Shown here: positions 44,293-51,639 of the stretch, in pieces
Position numbering within the stretch: position 1 is the stretch's first letter
Layout of the letters: each line of letters starts with the position of its first letter
Origin: Fulvivirga ulvae
GTDB taxonomy: Bacteria > Bacteroidota > Bacteroidia > Cytophagales > Cyclobacteriaceae
DNA: 64,000 nt
NCBI RefSeq assembly: GCF_021389975.1
Contig: NZ_CP089981.1
Location: 310,001 to 374,000, forward strand
Direction of reading: 5' to 3'
Translations under genes and position numbers: made by a program
Notes under the pieces: generated by a model
Databases searched by the model: none
What the model was told of the DNA's origin: nothing
What the model saw: only the letters and a program-made list of their open reading frames with translations

Positions 44293-44679
44293 ATGGATAT
44301 CGTCACACGGAAACAGCTAAATATACTCATTCAACTCGCAGAGGCTGATAAACATTTTTCGGTTTTAGAGCGCGACCGTATTTATGAAATTGCAGCCAAG
44401 CGGAACTTCCCCATAGAAGGAGTTAAAGAGTTGATCCAGAACCCTGAACCAATAGGATCTTTTGGGGCTTTATCGAATGACCAGAAGTTTGATTACCTTT
44501 ATAGTTGTATTGATCTCATGCTCATTGATGAGAAAATTTTTGATAGCGAGTTGATCTTTTGCATTGACATCGCCATCAAGCTGGGTTTTAAAAAGGACGT
44601 TGTTACGTTTCTCAAAGATGAGATCCACAGCTATCCAATGGCAACATTGAAACAAATAGTTTTTGAGAGGTACACATAA
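44293..44679 (+). CDS. TerB-like hypothetical protein
   Basis: This 128-residue all-alpha protein begins MDIVTRKQLNILIQLAEADKHFS and contains VLERDRIYEIAAKRNFPIEGVKELI and YLYSCIDLMLIDEKIFDSELIFCIDIAIKLGF. The two acidic loops between helix pairs (AEADKHF and LIDEKIF) are typical of TerB-like folds, which may bind metal. The function of this subgroup is unknown. ATG 44293 is chosen over an upstream in-frame TTG at 44251. It stands between pdxA and the lipid cluster with no terminator on either side. Confidence 0.72.
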   Translation: MDIVTRKQLNILIQLAEADKHFSVLERDRIYEIAAKRNFPIEGVKELIQNPEPIGSFGALSNDQKFDYLYSCIDLMLIDEKIFDSELIFCIDIAIKLGFKKDVVTFLKDEIHSYPMATLKQIVFERYT

Positions 44680-44708
44680 TTTAATACACAAAAACGTTTA
44701 CACTTCTT

Positions 44709-44740
44709 TTTTAATTATTAGAATTATCTTCTTAACTTTG
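44709..44740 (+). promoter_or_regulatory. Promoter of the DUF177-rpmF-plsX-fabH cluster
   Basis: An exact TAnnTTTG -7 element (TAACTTTG, 44733-44740) follows a T-rich -33 region (TTTT, 44709-44712) by 20 bases. The expected start site leaves a short leader before the ATG at 44760. Confidence 0.6.
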
Positions 44741-44759
44741 CGACCTTAATTTAGTGGGA

Positions 44760-45305
44760 ATGGCTGTGCACGAGTTAGATAAGTTTAATATTGATATATA
44801 TAAGCTTCCCAATGGAACTCATAATTACCAATTTGAAGTTGGTAATTCGTTTTTTGAAGCTTATGAAAATAGTATTGTAGAAAAAGGTAAGGGTACTGTT
44901 GATCTCGAGTTAGAAAAAACGGACACCTTTATCAGGTTAAATTTCCGGATTAACGCTACAGTAGAGTTGGAGTGTGACCGTAGTCTTGACGTATTTGACT
45001 ACCCTGTAAACTCCGAAAATACCCTGCTGCTGAAATTTGGAGATGATGAGGAAGAGATAAATGACGAGATCAGTATTATTCCTCGTGATAAACAGCGTAT
45101 AAATCTGGCGCAATATATTTACGAATTCATTGGATTATCAATTCCAATGAAAAAGTTACATCCGAGATTCAGCGATGAAACTGAAGATGATGAACTTGTG
45201 TATTCATCTGACAGTTCCGAGGCTGACTCCACTGATAATAACGATCAGGGCGATGATGATGATAATATTGATCCCAGATGGCAGAAACTTAAAAAATTGA
45301 AGTAA
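44760..45305 (+). CDS. DUF177 (YceD) family protein
   Basis: This 181-residue protein resembles YceD/DUF177, nearly always encoded before rpmF and linked to 23S rRNA handling in plants and some bacteria. It shows FRINATVELECDRSLDVFDYPV (the C-x-R-C region is reduced to a single cysteine here), an acidic stretch and a C-terminal DPRWQKLKKLK. The tail before it (DSSEADSTDNNDQGDDDDNID) is highly acidic and low-complexity. ATG 44760 is preferred to an in-frame GTG at 44754. It heads the cluster with rpmF 25 bases downstream. Confidence 0.88.
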   Translation: MAVHELDKFNIDIYKLPNGTHNYQFEVGNSFFEAYENSIVEKGKGTVDLELEKTDTFIRLNFRINATVELECDRSLDVFDYPVNSENTLLLKFGDDEEEINDEISIIPRDKQRINLAQYIYEFIGLSIPMKKLHPRFSDETEDDELVYSSDSSEADSTDNNDQGDDDDNIDPRWQKLKKLK

Positions 45306-45330
45306 GAATTAAATTTAAATATTTGTTAAA

Positions 45331-45522
45331 ATGGCTCATCCTAAAAGAAAGATATCAAAAACGAGAAGAGACAAGAGAAGGACACATTATAAAGCAGAGG
45401 CTAAACAACTTGCTATATGTCCTACAACTGGAGAGTTTCACCTACCCCACAGAGCCTTCTGGCATGAAGGCAAACTTTACTATAAAGGTAAAGTTGTAAT
45501 GGAGAAGGAAGTATTAGCTTAA
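45331..45522 (+). CDS. rpmF: 50S ribosomal protein L32
   Basis: This 63-residue basic ribosomal protein has the family N terminus MAHPKRKISKTRRDKRRTHY. The usual zinc-binding cysteines are largely absent: only one Cys (LAICPTTGEFHLPHRAF) is left, so this is a zinc-independent form, as is common in this phylum. It lies 10 bases before plsX, the conserved linkage of ribosome and lipid genes. Confidence 0.95.
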   Translation: MAHPKRKISKTRRDKRRTHYKAEAKQLAICPTTGEFHLPHRAFWHEGKLYYKGKVVMEKEVLA

Positions 45523-45532
45523 GTTTTAGCTT

Positions 45533-46474
45533 GTGAAAATTGCATTAGATGCAATGGGTGGTGATTTTGCTCCCGACTGTACAGTCAAGGGAGCAGAATT
45601 GGCCTCACAAGAGATCCCGGACGATATAAAAATCGTACTGGTAGGTAACGAAGATATTATTCAATCCAAGCTGCGTGAGCACAACATCAACAATCCAAGT
45701 ATTGAGGTGTTTCATGCCGACGATGTGATTGAAATGGGTGAGCACCCAACCAAAGCCCTCTCACAAAAGCCTAAGGCAAGCATACCTGTAGGGTATGGGT
45801 TGCTAAAATCAGGAGCTGTTAAGGCTTTTTGCAGCGCAGGAAACACCGGAGCCATGCACGTCGGCGCCATGTTTACCATAAAAGCTATTGAAGGCATAAT
45901 CAGGCCCGGAATAGCAGGCTTTATCCCGAAAGAATCAGGAGATTTTGGTGTTATTATGGATGTTGGAGCAAACGCCGACTGTAAACCGGATGTATTATAT
46001 CAATTCGGCGAAATGGGGTCGTTGTATGCCAAACATGTATTTAACATGCAAAAGCCAAAAGTGGGCCTGATGAATCTGGGTGAAGAAGAGCAAAAAGGAA
46101 CCCTGCTAACACAGGCTGCCTATCAATTATTCAAAATCAGCAACAGGATAAATTTCGTAGGAAACATAGAAGGTCGTGACCTCTTTAATGATAAAGCCGA
46201 CGTTATTGTATGTGATGGTTTTACAGGAAATGTAATACTCAAAATGGCAGAGTCTTTCTTTGATTTGTTACAAAAGCGGAACATTAAGGATGACTATTTT
46301 GATAGGTTTAATTATGAAGCCATTGGTGGCAGTCCGATCTTAGGTATTAATGGCAATGTTGTGATAGGCCACGGAGTGTCCAGCCCTGAAGCCATAAAGA
46401 ATATGATTTTGCTTTCTGTAAAGATGGCTGAGTCCAATATTCATTTAAAAATTAAAGAGCACTTAGGAGAATAA
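45533..46474 (+). CDS. plsX: Acyl-ACP:phosphate acyltransferase
   Basis: This 313-residue enzyme makes acyl-phosphate from acyl-ACP for the PlsX/PlsY route to lysophosphatidate. Signatures are KIALDAMGGDFAPDCTVKGA at the N terminus, MGEHPTKALSQKPKAS, FCSAGNTGAMHVGAMF, DVGANADCKPDVLYQFGEMG and CDGFTGNVILKMAES. It starts with GTG at 45533, 10 bases after rpmF. fabH follows by 11 bases. A PlsB-like acyltransferase at 35.2 kb would offer a second entry to phospholipid synthesis. Confidence 0.96.
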   Translation: MKIALDAMGGDFAPDCTVKGAELASQEIPDDIKIVLVGNEDIIQSKLREHNINNPSIEVFHADDVIEMGEHPTKALSQKPKASIPVGYGLLKSGAVKAFCSAGNTGAMHVGAMFTIKAIEGIIRPGIAGFIPKESGDFGVIMDVGANADCKPDVLYQFGEMGSLYAKHVFNMQKPKVGLMNLGEEEQKGTLLTQAAYQLFKISNRINFVGNIEGRDLFNDKADVIVCDGFTGNVILKMAESFFDLLQKRNIKDDYFDRFNYEAIGGSPILGINGNVVIGHGVSSPEAIKNMILLSVKMAESNIHLKIKEHLGE

Positions 46475-46485
46475 ACGAAAAAATT

Positions 46486-47484
46486 ATGGCCAACATAAGA
46501 GCCGCTATAACGGGAGTTCAGGGTTATGTACCTGATTATGTACTTACCAATAAGGAACTCGAAACTATGGTGGATACCAGTGACGAATGGATAACCTCCA
46601 GAACTGGTATAAAAGAAAGAAGAATTCTGAAAGGTGAAGGCCAGGGAACATCGGTAATGGCCGCTGCGGCAGCTAAGGGCCTTCTGGAAAAAACCGGCAC
46701 TAATCCTGAAGATATTGATCTGATCATCTGCGCAACGGTAACACCCGACATGGTCTTCCCGGCTACAGCCAATGTAATCTCAGCAGAAATCGGAGCCGTT
46801 AATGCATTCAGTTATGACATCGGAGCAGCATGCTCCGGATTTCTTTATGCACTTACTACGGGCAGCCAGTTCATAGAAACAGGAAAATATAAAAAAGTGT
46901 TGGTAATAGGGGCAGATAAAATGTCATCTATTATTGACTACACCGACAGAACGACCTGCATCATCTTTGGTGATGGTGCCGGAGCAGTACTACTGGAGCC
47001 TACCACCGAAGATGTGGGCCTGATAGACGCTATTCACAAAGCAGATGGAAAAGGTGCTGAATTCTTAAATATGAAAGCAGGGGGTAGCAGGTACCCGGCT
47101 ACAGTTGAAACAGTTACCGCAAAAGAGCATTATGCACGTCAGGACGGGGCCACTGTATTTAAATTTGCAGTAACCAACATGGCAGACTATGCAGCCAAGA
47201 TCATGGAAAGAAATAACCTGACTGCTGAAAAAGTAGACTGGCTTGTCGCTCACCAGGCAAATAAGAGGATCATTGATGCCACTGCCCAAAGGATGGGACT
47301 TACCGAGGATAAGGTAATGATGAATATAGAGAGGTATGGCAATACAACATCCGGTACTATTCCATTGTTATTATGGGATTATGAGTCCCAGTTAAAAAAA
47401 GGAGATAATCTTGTGATGGCCGCTTTTGGAGGTGGATTTACCTGGGGAGCCATTTATCTCAAATGGGCATACGATCCCAAGTAA
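46486..47484 (+). CDS. fabH: Beta-ketoacyl-ACP synthase III
   Basis: This 332-residue condensing enzyme starts fatty-acid synthesis by joining acyl-CoA to malonyl-ACP. The catalytic triad is visible: Cys116 in DIGAACSGFLYAL, His in LVAHQANKRI and Asn in ERYGNTTSGTIP. The N-terminal GVQGYVPDYVLTNKELE and TSDEWITSRTGIKERR are typical. It follows plsX by 11 bases. efp follows after 54 bases, in an AT-rich spacer that may hold a weak promoter. Confidence 0.96.
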   Translation: MANIRAAITGVQGYVPDYVLTNKELETMVDTSDEWITSRTGIKERRILKGEGQGTSVMAAAAAKGLLEKTGTNPEDIDLIICATVTPDMVFPATANVISAEIGAVNAFSYDIGAACSGFLYALTTGSQFIETGKYKKVLVIGADKMSSIIDYTDRTTCIIFGDGAGAVLLEPTTEDVGLIDAIHKADGKGAEFLNMKAGGSRYPATVETVTAKEHYARQDGATVFKFAVTNMADYAAKIMERNNLTAEKVDWLVAHQANKRIIDATAQRMGLTEDKVMMNIERYGNTTSGTIPLLLWDYESQLKKGDNLVMAAFGGGFTWGAIYLKWAYDPK

Positions 47485-47538
47485 TCTTTTATTGTTATTC
47501 TTAAGTTCATTTGTAAATTAGTTTAAAATTATTCTGAC

Positions 47539-48105
47539 ATGGCAACAACGGCCGACTTTAAAAACGGTTTATGCTTAGAGTATAACAATGGGCTCTATAC
47601 CATTGTAGAGTTTCAGCACGTTAAACCCGGCAAAGGACCAGCCTTTGTAAGAACAAAATTAAAAAGCCTGACCACCGGTAAGGTTGTTGAGAATACGTTC
47701 TCAGCCGGACATAAGATCACTACAGCAAGAATTGAAAGAAGGCCTCACCAGTTTCTATACAAAGATGATCTTGGCTACCATTTTATGGATAGCAGTACTT
47801 TTGAACAGGCTGTAGTAGACGAAGATCTTATCGAAAACACCGGTCTGATCAAAGACGGACAGGAAGTTGATATACTATACCACGCTGAAGCAGAGAAAAT
47901 TATAGGGCTTGAATTGCCTGCCTTTGTAGAGCTGGTAATTACTTATACGGAACCCGGTATTAAAGGCGATACGGCAACAAATGCCACAAAGCCGGCTACT
48001 CTGGAAACCGGAGCAGAAATTCAGGTGCCTTTATTTATTAATGAAGGTGATAAAATAAAAATTGATACAAGAACCAACTCTTACTCAGAAAGAGTAAAGG
48101 AATAA
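47539..48105 (+). CDS. efp: Elongation factor P
   Basis: This 188-residue translation factor relieves ribosome stalling at polyproline stretches. The KOW-like N domain has FQHVKPGKGPAFVRTKLK with Lys32 at the tip, followed by two OB domains (VDILYHAEAEKIIGLELPAFVELVI, and GAEIQVPLFINEGDKIKIDTRTNSYSERVKE). No modification enzyme is nearby, so the status of Lys32 is unknown. Its place between fabH and accB is the usual one for this phylum. Confidence 0.96.
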   Translation: MATTADFKNGLCLEYNNGLYTIVEFQHVKPGKGPAFVRTKLKSLTTGKVVENTFSAGHKITTARIERRPHQFLYKDDLGYHFMDSSTFEQAVVDEDLIENTGLIKDGQEVDILYHAEAEKIIGLELPAFVELVITYTEPGIKGDTATNATKPATLETGAEIQVPLFINEGDKIKIDTRTNSYSERVKE

Positions 48106-48129
48106 ACTAACCGAAGAAAATTTCTCCAT

Positions 48130-48618
48130 ATGAAGACAAAAGAAATCAGAGACCTTATCGACTTCATATCCCAAACGGGACTTAATGAGGTAAACATAGA
48201 AACCGAAGAGTTGAAGCTATCAGTAAAAAGAGAAGCTGACGTTCAGACACGTTTTGTAGAAGCCAGTGCCCCGGCAGTAGCTCCTCAAACCGTGGCTGCC
48301 GCCCCTGTACAACAGCAGGTAGCAGCTACTCCGGCAACAAGTGGTGGTGAAGCCCCTAAAGCAGAAAGCACCTCAAGCTATGTTGAAGTGAAATCCCCTA
48401 TGATAGGAACCTTCTACAGGTCTCCAAACCCTGACTCTCCTCCTTTTGTTGCAGTAGGCGACAAAGTTGAAAAAGGACAGCCTGTGTGTATCATTGAAGC
48501 TATGAAGCTATTTAATGAAATAGAAACTGAAGTATCAGGAACTATTGTAAAAGTAATGGTTGACAATGCTTCACCAGTAGAATACGACCAGGTATTATTC
48601 CTTGTTGATCCGTCCTGA
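48130..48618 (+). CDS. accB: Biotin carboxyl carrier protein of acetyl-CoA carboxylase
   Basis: This 162-residue protein carries biotin for acetyl-CoA carboxylase. An N-terminal helix (KTKEIRDLIDFISQTGLNEVNI) is followed by an Ala/Pro-rich linker (APAVAPQTVAAAPVQQQVAA) and a C-terminal biotinyl domain with VKSPMIGTFYRSPNPDSPPFV and the target lysine in IIEAMKLFNEIE. It starts at ATG 48130, 24 bases after efp, and precedes accC by 73. Confidence 0.96.
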   Translation: MKTKEIRDLIDFISQTGLNEVNIETEELKLSVKREADVQTRFVEASAPAVAPQTVAAAPVQQQVAATPATSGGEAPKAESTSSYVEVKSPMIGTFYRSPNPDSPPFVAVGDKVEKGQPVCIIEAMKLFNEIETEVSGTIVKVMVDNASPVEYDQVLFLVDPS

Positions 48619-48691
48619 TAATTTACGATTCTAAGAGAGAATCCTTAATGGACAGCTTTATTAATTAATCGTAAGTCTAAACTAGATTATT

Positions 48692-50038
48692 GTGTTTAAA
48701 AAAATATTAATAGCCAACAGAGGAGAGATCGCGCTAAGAATAATCAGGACATGCCGTGAGATGAATATTAGAACCGTGGCAGTCTACTCTCTTGCCGACA
48801 AAGACAGCCTTCATGTTCGATTTGCAGATGAAGCCGTTTGTATCGGAAAAGCGCCAAGTAGTGAATCATACTTGAACATTCCTAACCTGATCGCCGCAGC
48901 AGAAATCACTAATGCTGATGCCATCCATCCAGGATACGGATTTCTTGCAGAAAATGCGGAATTCAGTGCTGTTTGCCAGGAATATGGCATCAAATTTATT
49001 GGTGCATCTCCAGACATGATCAATAAAATGGGTGACAAGGCCACCGCCAAGGCTACAATGAAAAAAGCAGGTGTGCCGACTATTCCCGGCTCCGAAGGAC
49101 TTTTAAAAAGTGTGGAGGAGGGAATGAAGATTGCTGAAAAGATCAAATACCCTATCATACTTAAAGCAACTGCCGGTGGTGGTGGTCGTGGTATGCGTAT
49201 TGTGAAGGATGAGTCAGGTTTTAAGAAAGCATGGGATGATGCCAGGCAAGAATCTGCTGCTGCCTTCGGAAATAACGGACTTTATCTTGAAAAATTCGTT
49301 GAAGAACCTCGACACATTGAAATTCAGGTAGTAGGAGATAAAAATGGAAGGGTTTGTCACTTGTCGGAACGCGACTGCTCTATTCAAAGAAGGCATCAAA
49401 AACTTGTTGAAGAAACACCATCTCCTATCGTAGGTCAAAAGTTACGGGAAAAAATGGGAGCGGCTGCCATTAAAGGAGCTGAAGCCATTAAATATGAAGG
49501 GGCTGGTACAGTAGAGTTTCTTGTTGATAAACATGGCGACTTCTATTTCATGGAAATGAATACAAGGATACAGGTAGAGCATCCGATAACCGAAGAAGTA
49601 ACTGATTTCGATCTGATCAAAGAGCAGATAAAAGTAGCTGCAGGTGTTGAAATCTCAGGAAAGAATTACTTCCCTAATCTGTACGCGATGGAATGCAGGA
49701 TCAACGCAGAAGATCCGGCAAATGGGTTTCGTCCCTCTCCGGGTAAGATCACAAACCTGCACATGCCTGGTGGCCATGGTGTACGAGTGGATAGCCACGT
49801 GTATGCCGGCTATACCATTCCGCCTAACTACGATTCCATGATTGCCAAACTTATTGTAAGCGGCCAGTCAAGGGAAGAAGTAATCACAAGGATGAAGCGT
49901 GCACTGTCAGAGTTTGTAATTGAAGGAATAAAGACGACCATTCCTTTCCATTTAAAACTAATGGATGACAAGCAGTTCCAGGATGGCAACTTTACTACAA
50001 AGTTCCTCGAAACTTTTGACTTCACCGACCTGAAATAA
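48692..50038 (+). CDS. accC: Acetyl-CoA carboxylase biotin carboxylase subunit
   Basis: This 448-residue ATP-grasp enzyme carboxylates the biotin on AccB. The N-terminal FKKILIANRGEIALRIIRTC, HPGYGFLAENAEFS, the glycine-rich ATP loop KATAGGGGRGMRIV, HIEIQVVGDKNG and FYFMEMNTRIQVEHPITE are all standard. The start is GTG at 48692 (the family begins MFKKIL). It closes the cluster at a strong terminator. The carboxyltransferase genes accA/accD are not in the window. Confidence 0.96.
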   Translation: MFKKILIANRGEIALRIIRTCREMNIRTVAVYSLADKDSLHVRFADEAVCIGKAPSSESYLNIPNLIAAAEITNADAIHPGYGFLAENAEFSAVCQEYGIKFIGASPDMINKMGDKATAKATMKKAGVPTIPGSEGLLKSVEEGMKIAEKIKYPIILKATAGGGGRGMRIVKDESGFKKAWDDARQESAAAFGNNGLYLEKFVEEPRHIEIQVVGDKNGRVCHLSERDCSIQRRHQKLVEETPSPIVGQKLREKMGAAAIKGAEAIKYEGAGTVEFLVDKHGDFYFMEMNTRIQVEHPITEEVTDFDLIKEQIKVAAGVEISGKNYFPNLYAMECRINAEDPANGFRPSPGKITNLHMPGGHGVRVDSHVYAGYTIPPNYDSMIAKLIVSGQSREEVITRMKRALSEFVIEGIKTTIPFHLKLMDDKQFQDGNFTTKFLETFDFTDLK

Positions 50039-50056
50039 AAGTATAACTACCAGATT

Positions 50057-50091
50057 AAAAGCTACTCGATTGAATTTGAGTAGCTTTTTTT
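50057..50091 (+). terminator. Rho-independent terminator after accC
   Basis: GCTACTC (50061-50067) pairs with GAGTAGC (50078-50084) around a 10-base loop, with an AAAA run before and seven T residues after. It closes the DUF177-to-accC cluster. Confidence 0.9.
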
Positions 50092-50184
50092 ATTGCCGCT
50101 ATTTATCTTTTCCCCCTAAATACTGTTAATTAAGTAGCTTTTTTATCCGATTCGAATTACTTTGATACCTGAAACTGATCCCGT

Positions 50185-50835
50185 ATGAAATACTTACTTC
50201 TTACTTCATTAATGCTCAGCATGTTATGGTGCAATGCCCAGGACTCCACGCGTATGTGGCTGCATTTCGGAACAAGTATAAACTCATATAATGGAGATCT
50301 CGAAGGGAAAAAGAAGTATACTTCATCCTTTCATCTCGGGCTTCAGCTTAACAAAAAGAAAAGACTCAACGGCAATATTAATATTGGTGCAGGTACACTT
50401 AATGGAGAAGATCGGGATTTTACATTTGACTCAAATCAGACGCCTCTCCCCTCTCCTAATAAGTTTTTTAAAACCAGCTTTTTCTATATCAACTATGACC
50501 TGCATTACAATATCATAAAGAAGAAAAATTTCATTGCTTATATAAGCCAGGGTATTGGAATGATCCGTTTCTCTCCAAAGGATGATGAAGGTAATGATCT
50601 TGCCGATTTGCCGCAGACACGCGCCGAGCAGGAAACATACAGACAGGAATCACTAATGCTTCCCACCAGTATAGGAGCTATATATGTACTCCCTAATCAA
50701 TACGGCGTGTCATTACAGGCAGGCTACTACAACACCATAACCGATTATCTGGATAACATTAGTAATTTAGGCAATAGCAGCAACAATGATAATATAGTGG
50801 CCTTCAGGTTTGCCTTTTTCATTCCTCTCCAATAA
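50185..50835 (+). CDS. Exported putative outer-membrane beta-barrel protein
   Basis: This 216-residue protein begins with a signal peptide (MKYLLLTSLMLSMLWCNAQ, cleavage before DSTRMW). Alternating-hydrophobicity strands follow (SSFHLGLQLNKKKRLNGNINIGAG, FFKTSFFYINYDLHYNII, YGVSLQAGYYNTITDY, NDNIVAFRFAFFIPLQ), consistent with a small 8-10-strand barrel in the outer membrane. The family is not recognised. A cysteine within the signal (WCNAQ) does not form a good lipobox. It is alone between the accC terminator and the convergent DUF3109 gene, whose stop is 5 bases away. Confidence 0.75.
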   Translation: MKYLLLTSLMLSMLWCNAQDSTRMWLHFGTSINSYNGDLEGKKKYTSSFHLGLQLNKKKRLNGNINIGAGTLNGEDRDFTFDSNQTPLPSPNKFFKTSFFYINYDLHYNIIKKKNFIAYISQGIGMIRFSPKDDEGNDLADLPQTRAEQETYRQESLMLPTSIGAIYVLPNQYGVSLQAGYYNTITDYLDNISNLGNSSNNDNIVAFRFAFFIPLQ

Positions 50836-50839
50836 GAAA

Positions 50840-51409
50840 CTATAGACTTTCAGCTTCTATAAGCTGTACCAGATCATTATACCATTGCTCGCCATACTTG
50901 CGTATCAGGGCATCTTTTAAAAATTTGTAAACGGGAACCTGAAGCTCCTCTCCCAAACTACATGCAGGGCTGCAAATACTCCATCGGTCATAGTTGAGAG
51001 CCTCAAACTGATCATATTTAGTAGATCGTATAGGGTATAAATGACAACTTATAGGTTTTTTAAAGCTTATTTTACCATCCAGATAAGCCTGCTCAATCCC
51101 ACATTTCAAAATGCCCCTGTCATCATAGATAGCATAGGCACATTCTTTCCCTTCAATAGTAGGCGTTGAATATTCGTCATCTTCGTCTAACACATACTTC
51201 CCCTGTTCTTCTATGGCTTTCTTCCCCTCTTCAGACAAATATGGTTCAACATGTTCATACACTTCTACTAACTTTATGAGCTCATCATTCTCGAGAGGTG
51301 CGCCCAGATCACCTTCCACACAACACGCCCCTTTACATTTCTCCAGATTGCAAACAAAGAACTTCTCTTTGATATCATCCGACAGTAACACATTTCCCAA
51401 TTCAATCAT
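50840..51409 (-). CDS. DUF3109 family cysteine-cluster protein
   Basis: This 189-residue protein has many cysteines in the DUF3109/YkgJ-like pattern: FVCNLEKCKGACCVEGDLGAPL near the N terminus, GKECAYAIYDDRGILKCGIEQA in the middle, and ISCHLYPIR...RWSICSPACSLG towards the end. They would bind a metal centre, probably zinc or an iron-sulfur cluster. The role is not established. ATG 51409 (MIELGNVLLSDDIKEKF) is preferred to an upstream in-frame start at 51451, whose extra residues look unrelated. It is divergent from the helicase gene. Confidence 0.87.
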   Translation of the reverse strand: MIELGNVLLSDDIKEKFFVCNLEKCKGACCVEGDLGAPLENDELIKLVEVYEHVEPYLSEEGKKAIEEQGKYVLDEDDEYSTPTIEGKECAYAIYDDRGILKCGIEQAYLDGKISFKKPISCHLYPIRSTKYDQFEALNYDRWSICSPACSLGEELQVPVYKFLKDALIRKYGEQWYNDLVQLIEAESL

Positions 51410-51576
51410 GCTGCAAAGATAAAATATAATACCATTAAACTGCACCAACATATTTCATCAATAAAAAGATCATCAAAGCCTTATGAATATCTGATATAAA
51501 TTTCAAGGTTTCCGAATCCCCGAGAAATTTCGTGTGAGATACAGGAATTTTTAATTGATTAGAAGGCGTTTAATTG

Positions 51577-51606
51577 TTTGGTTATTAATTTTATTTCTGA
51601 CCTTTG
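51577..51606 (+). promoter_or_regulatory. Promoter of the helicase-DUF4290-murA operon
   Basis: A -33 TTTG (51577-51580) is followed after 18 bases by GACCTTTG (51599-51606), one mismatch from the TAnnTTTG -7 consensus, and then by the CG that often follows it. The ATG at 51640 is ~33 bases downstream. Confidence 0.5.
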
Positions 51607-51639
51607 CGGATTACATTGTGTGTCGATTAAAGTTCGAGA

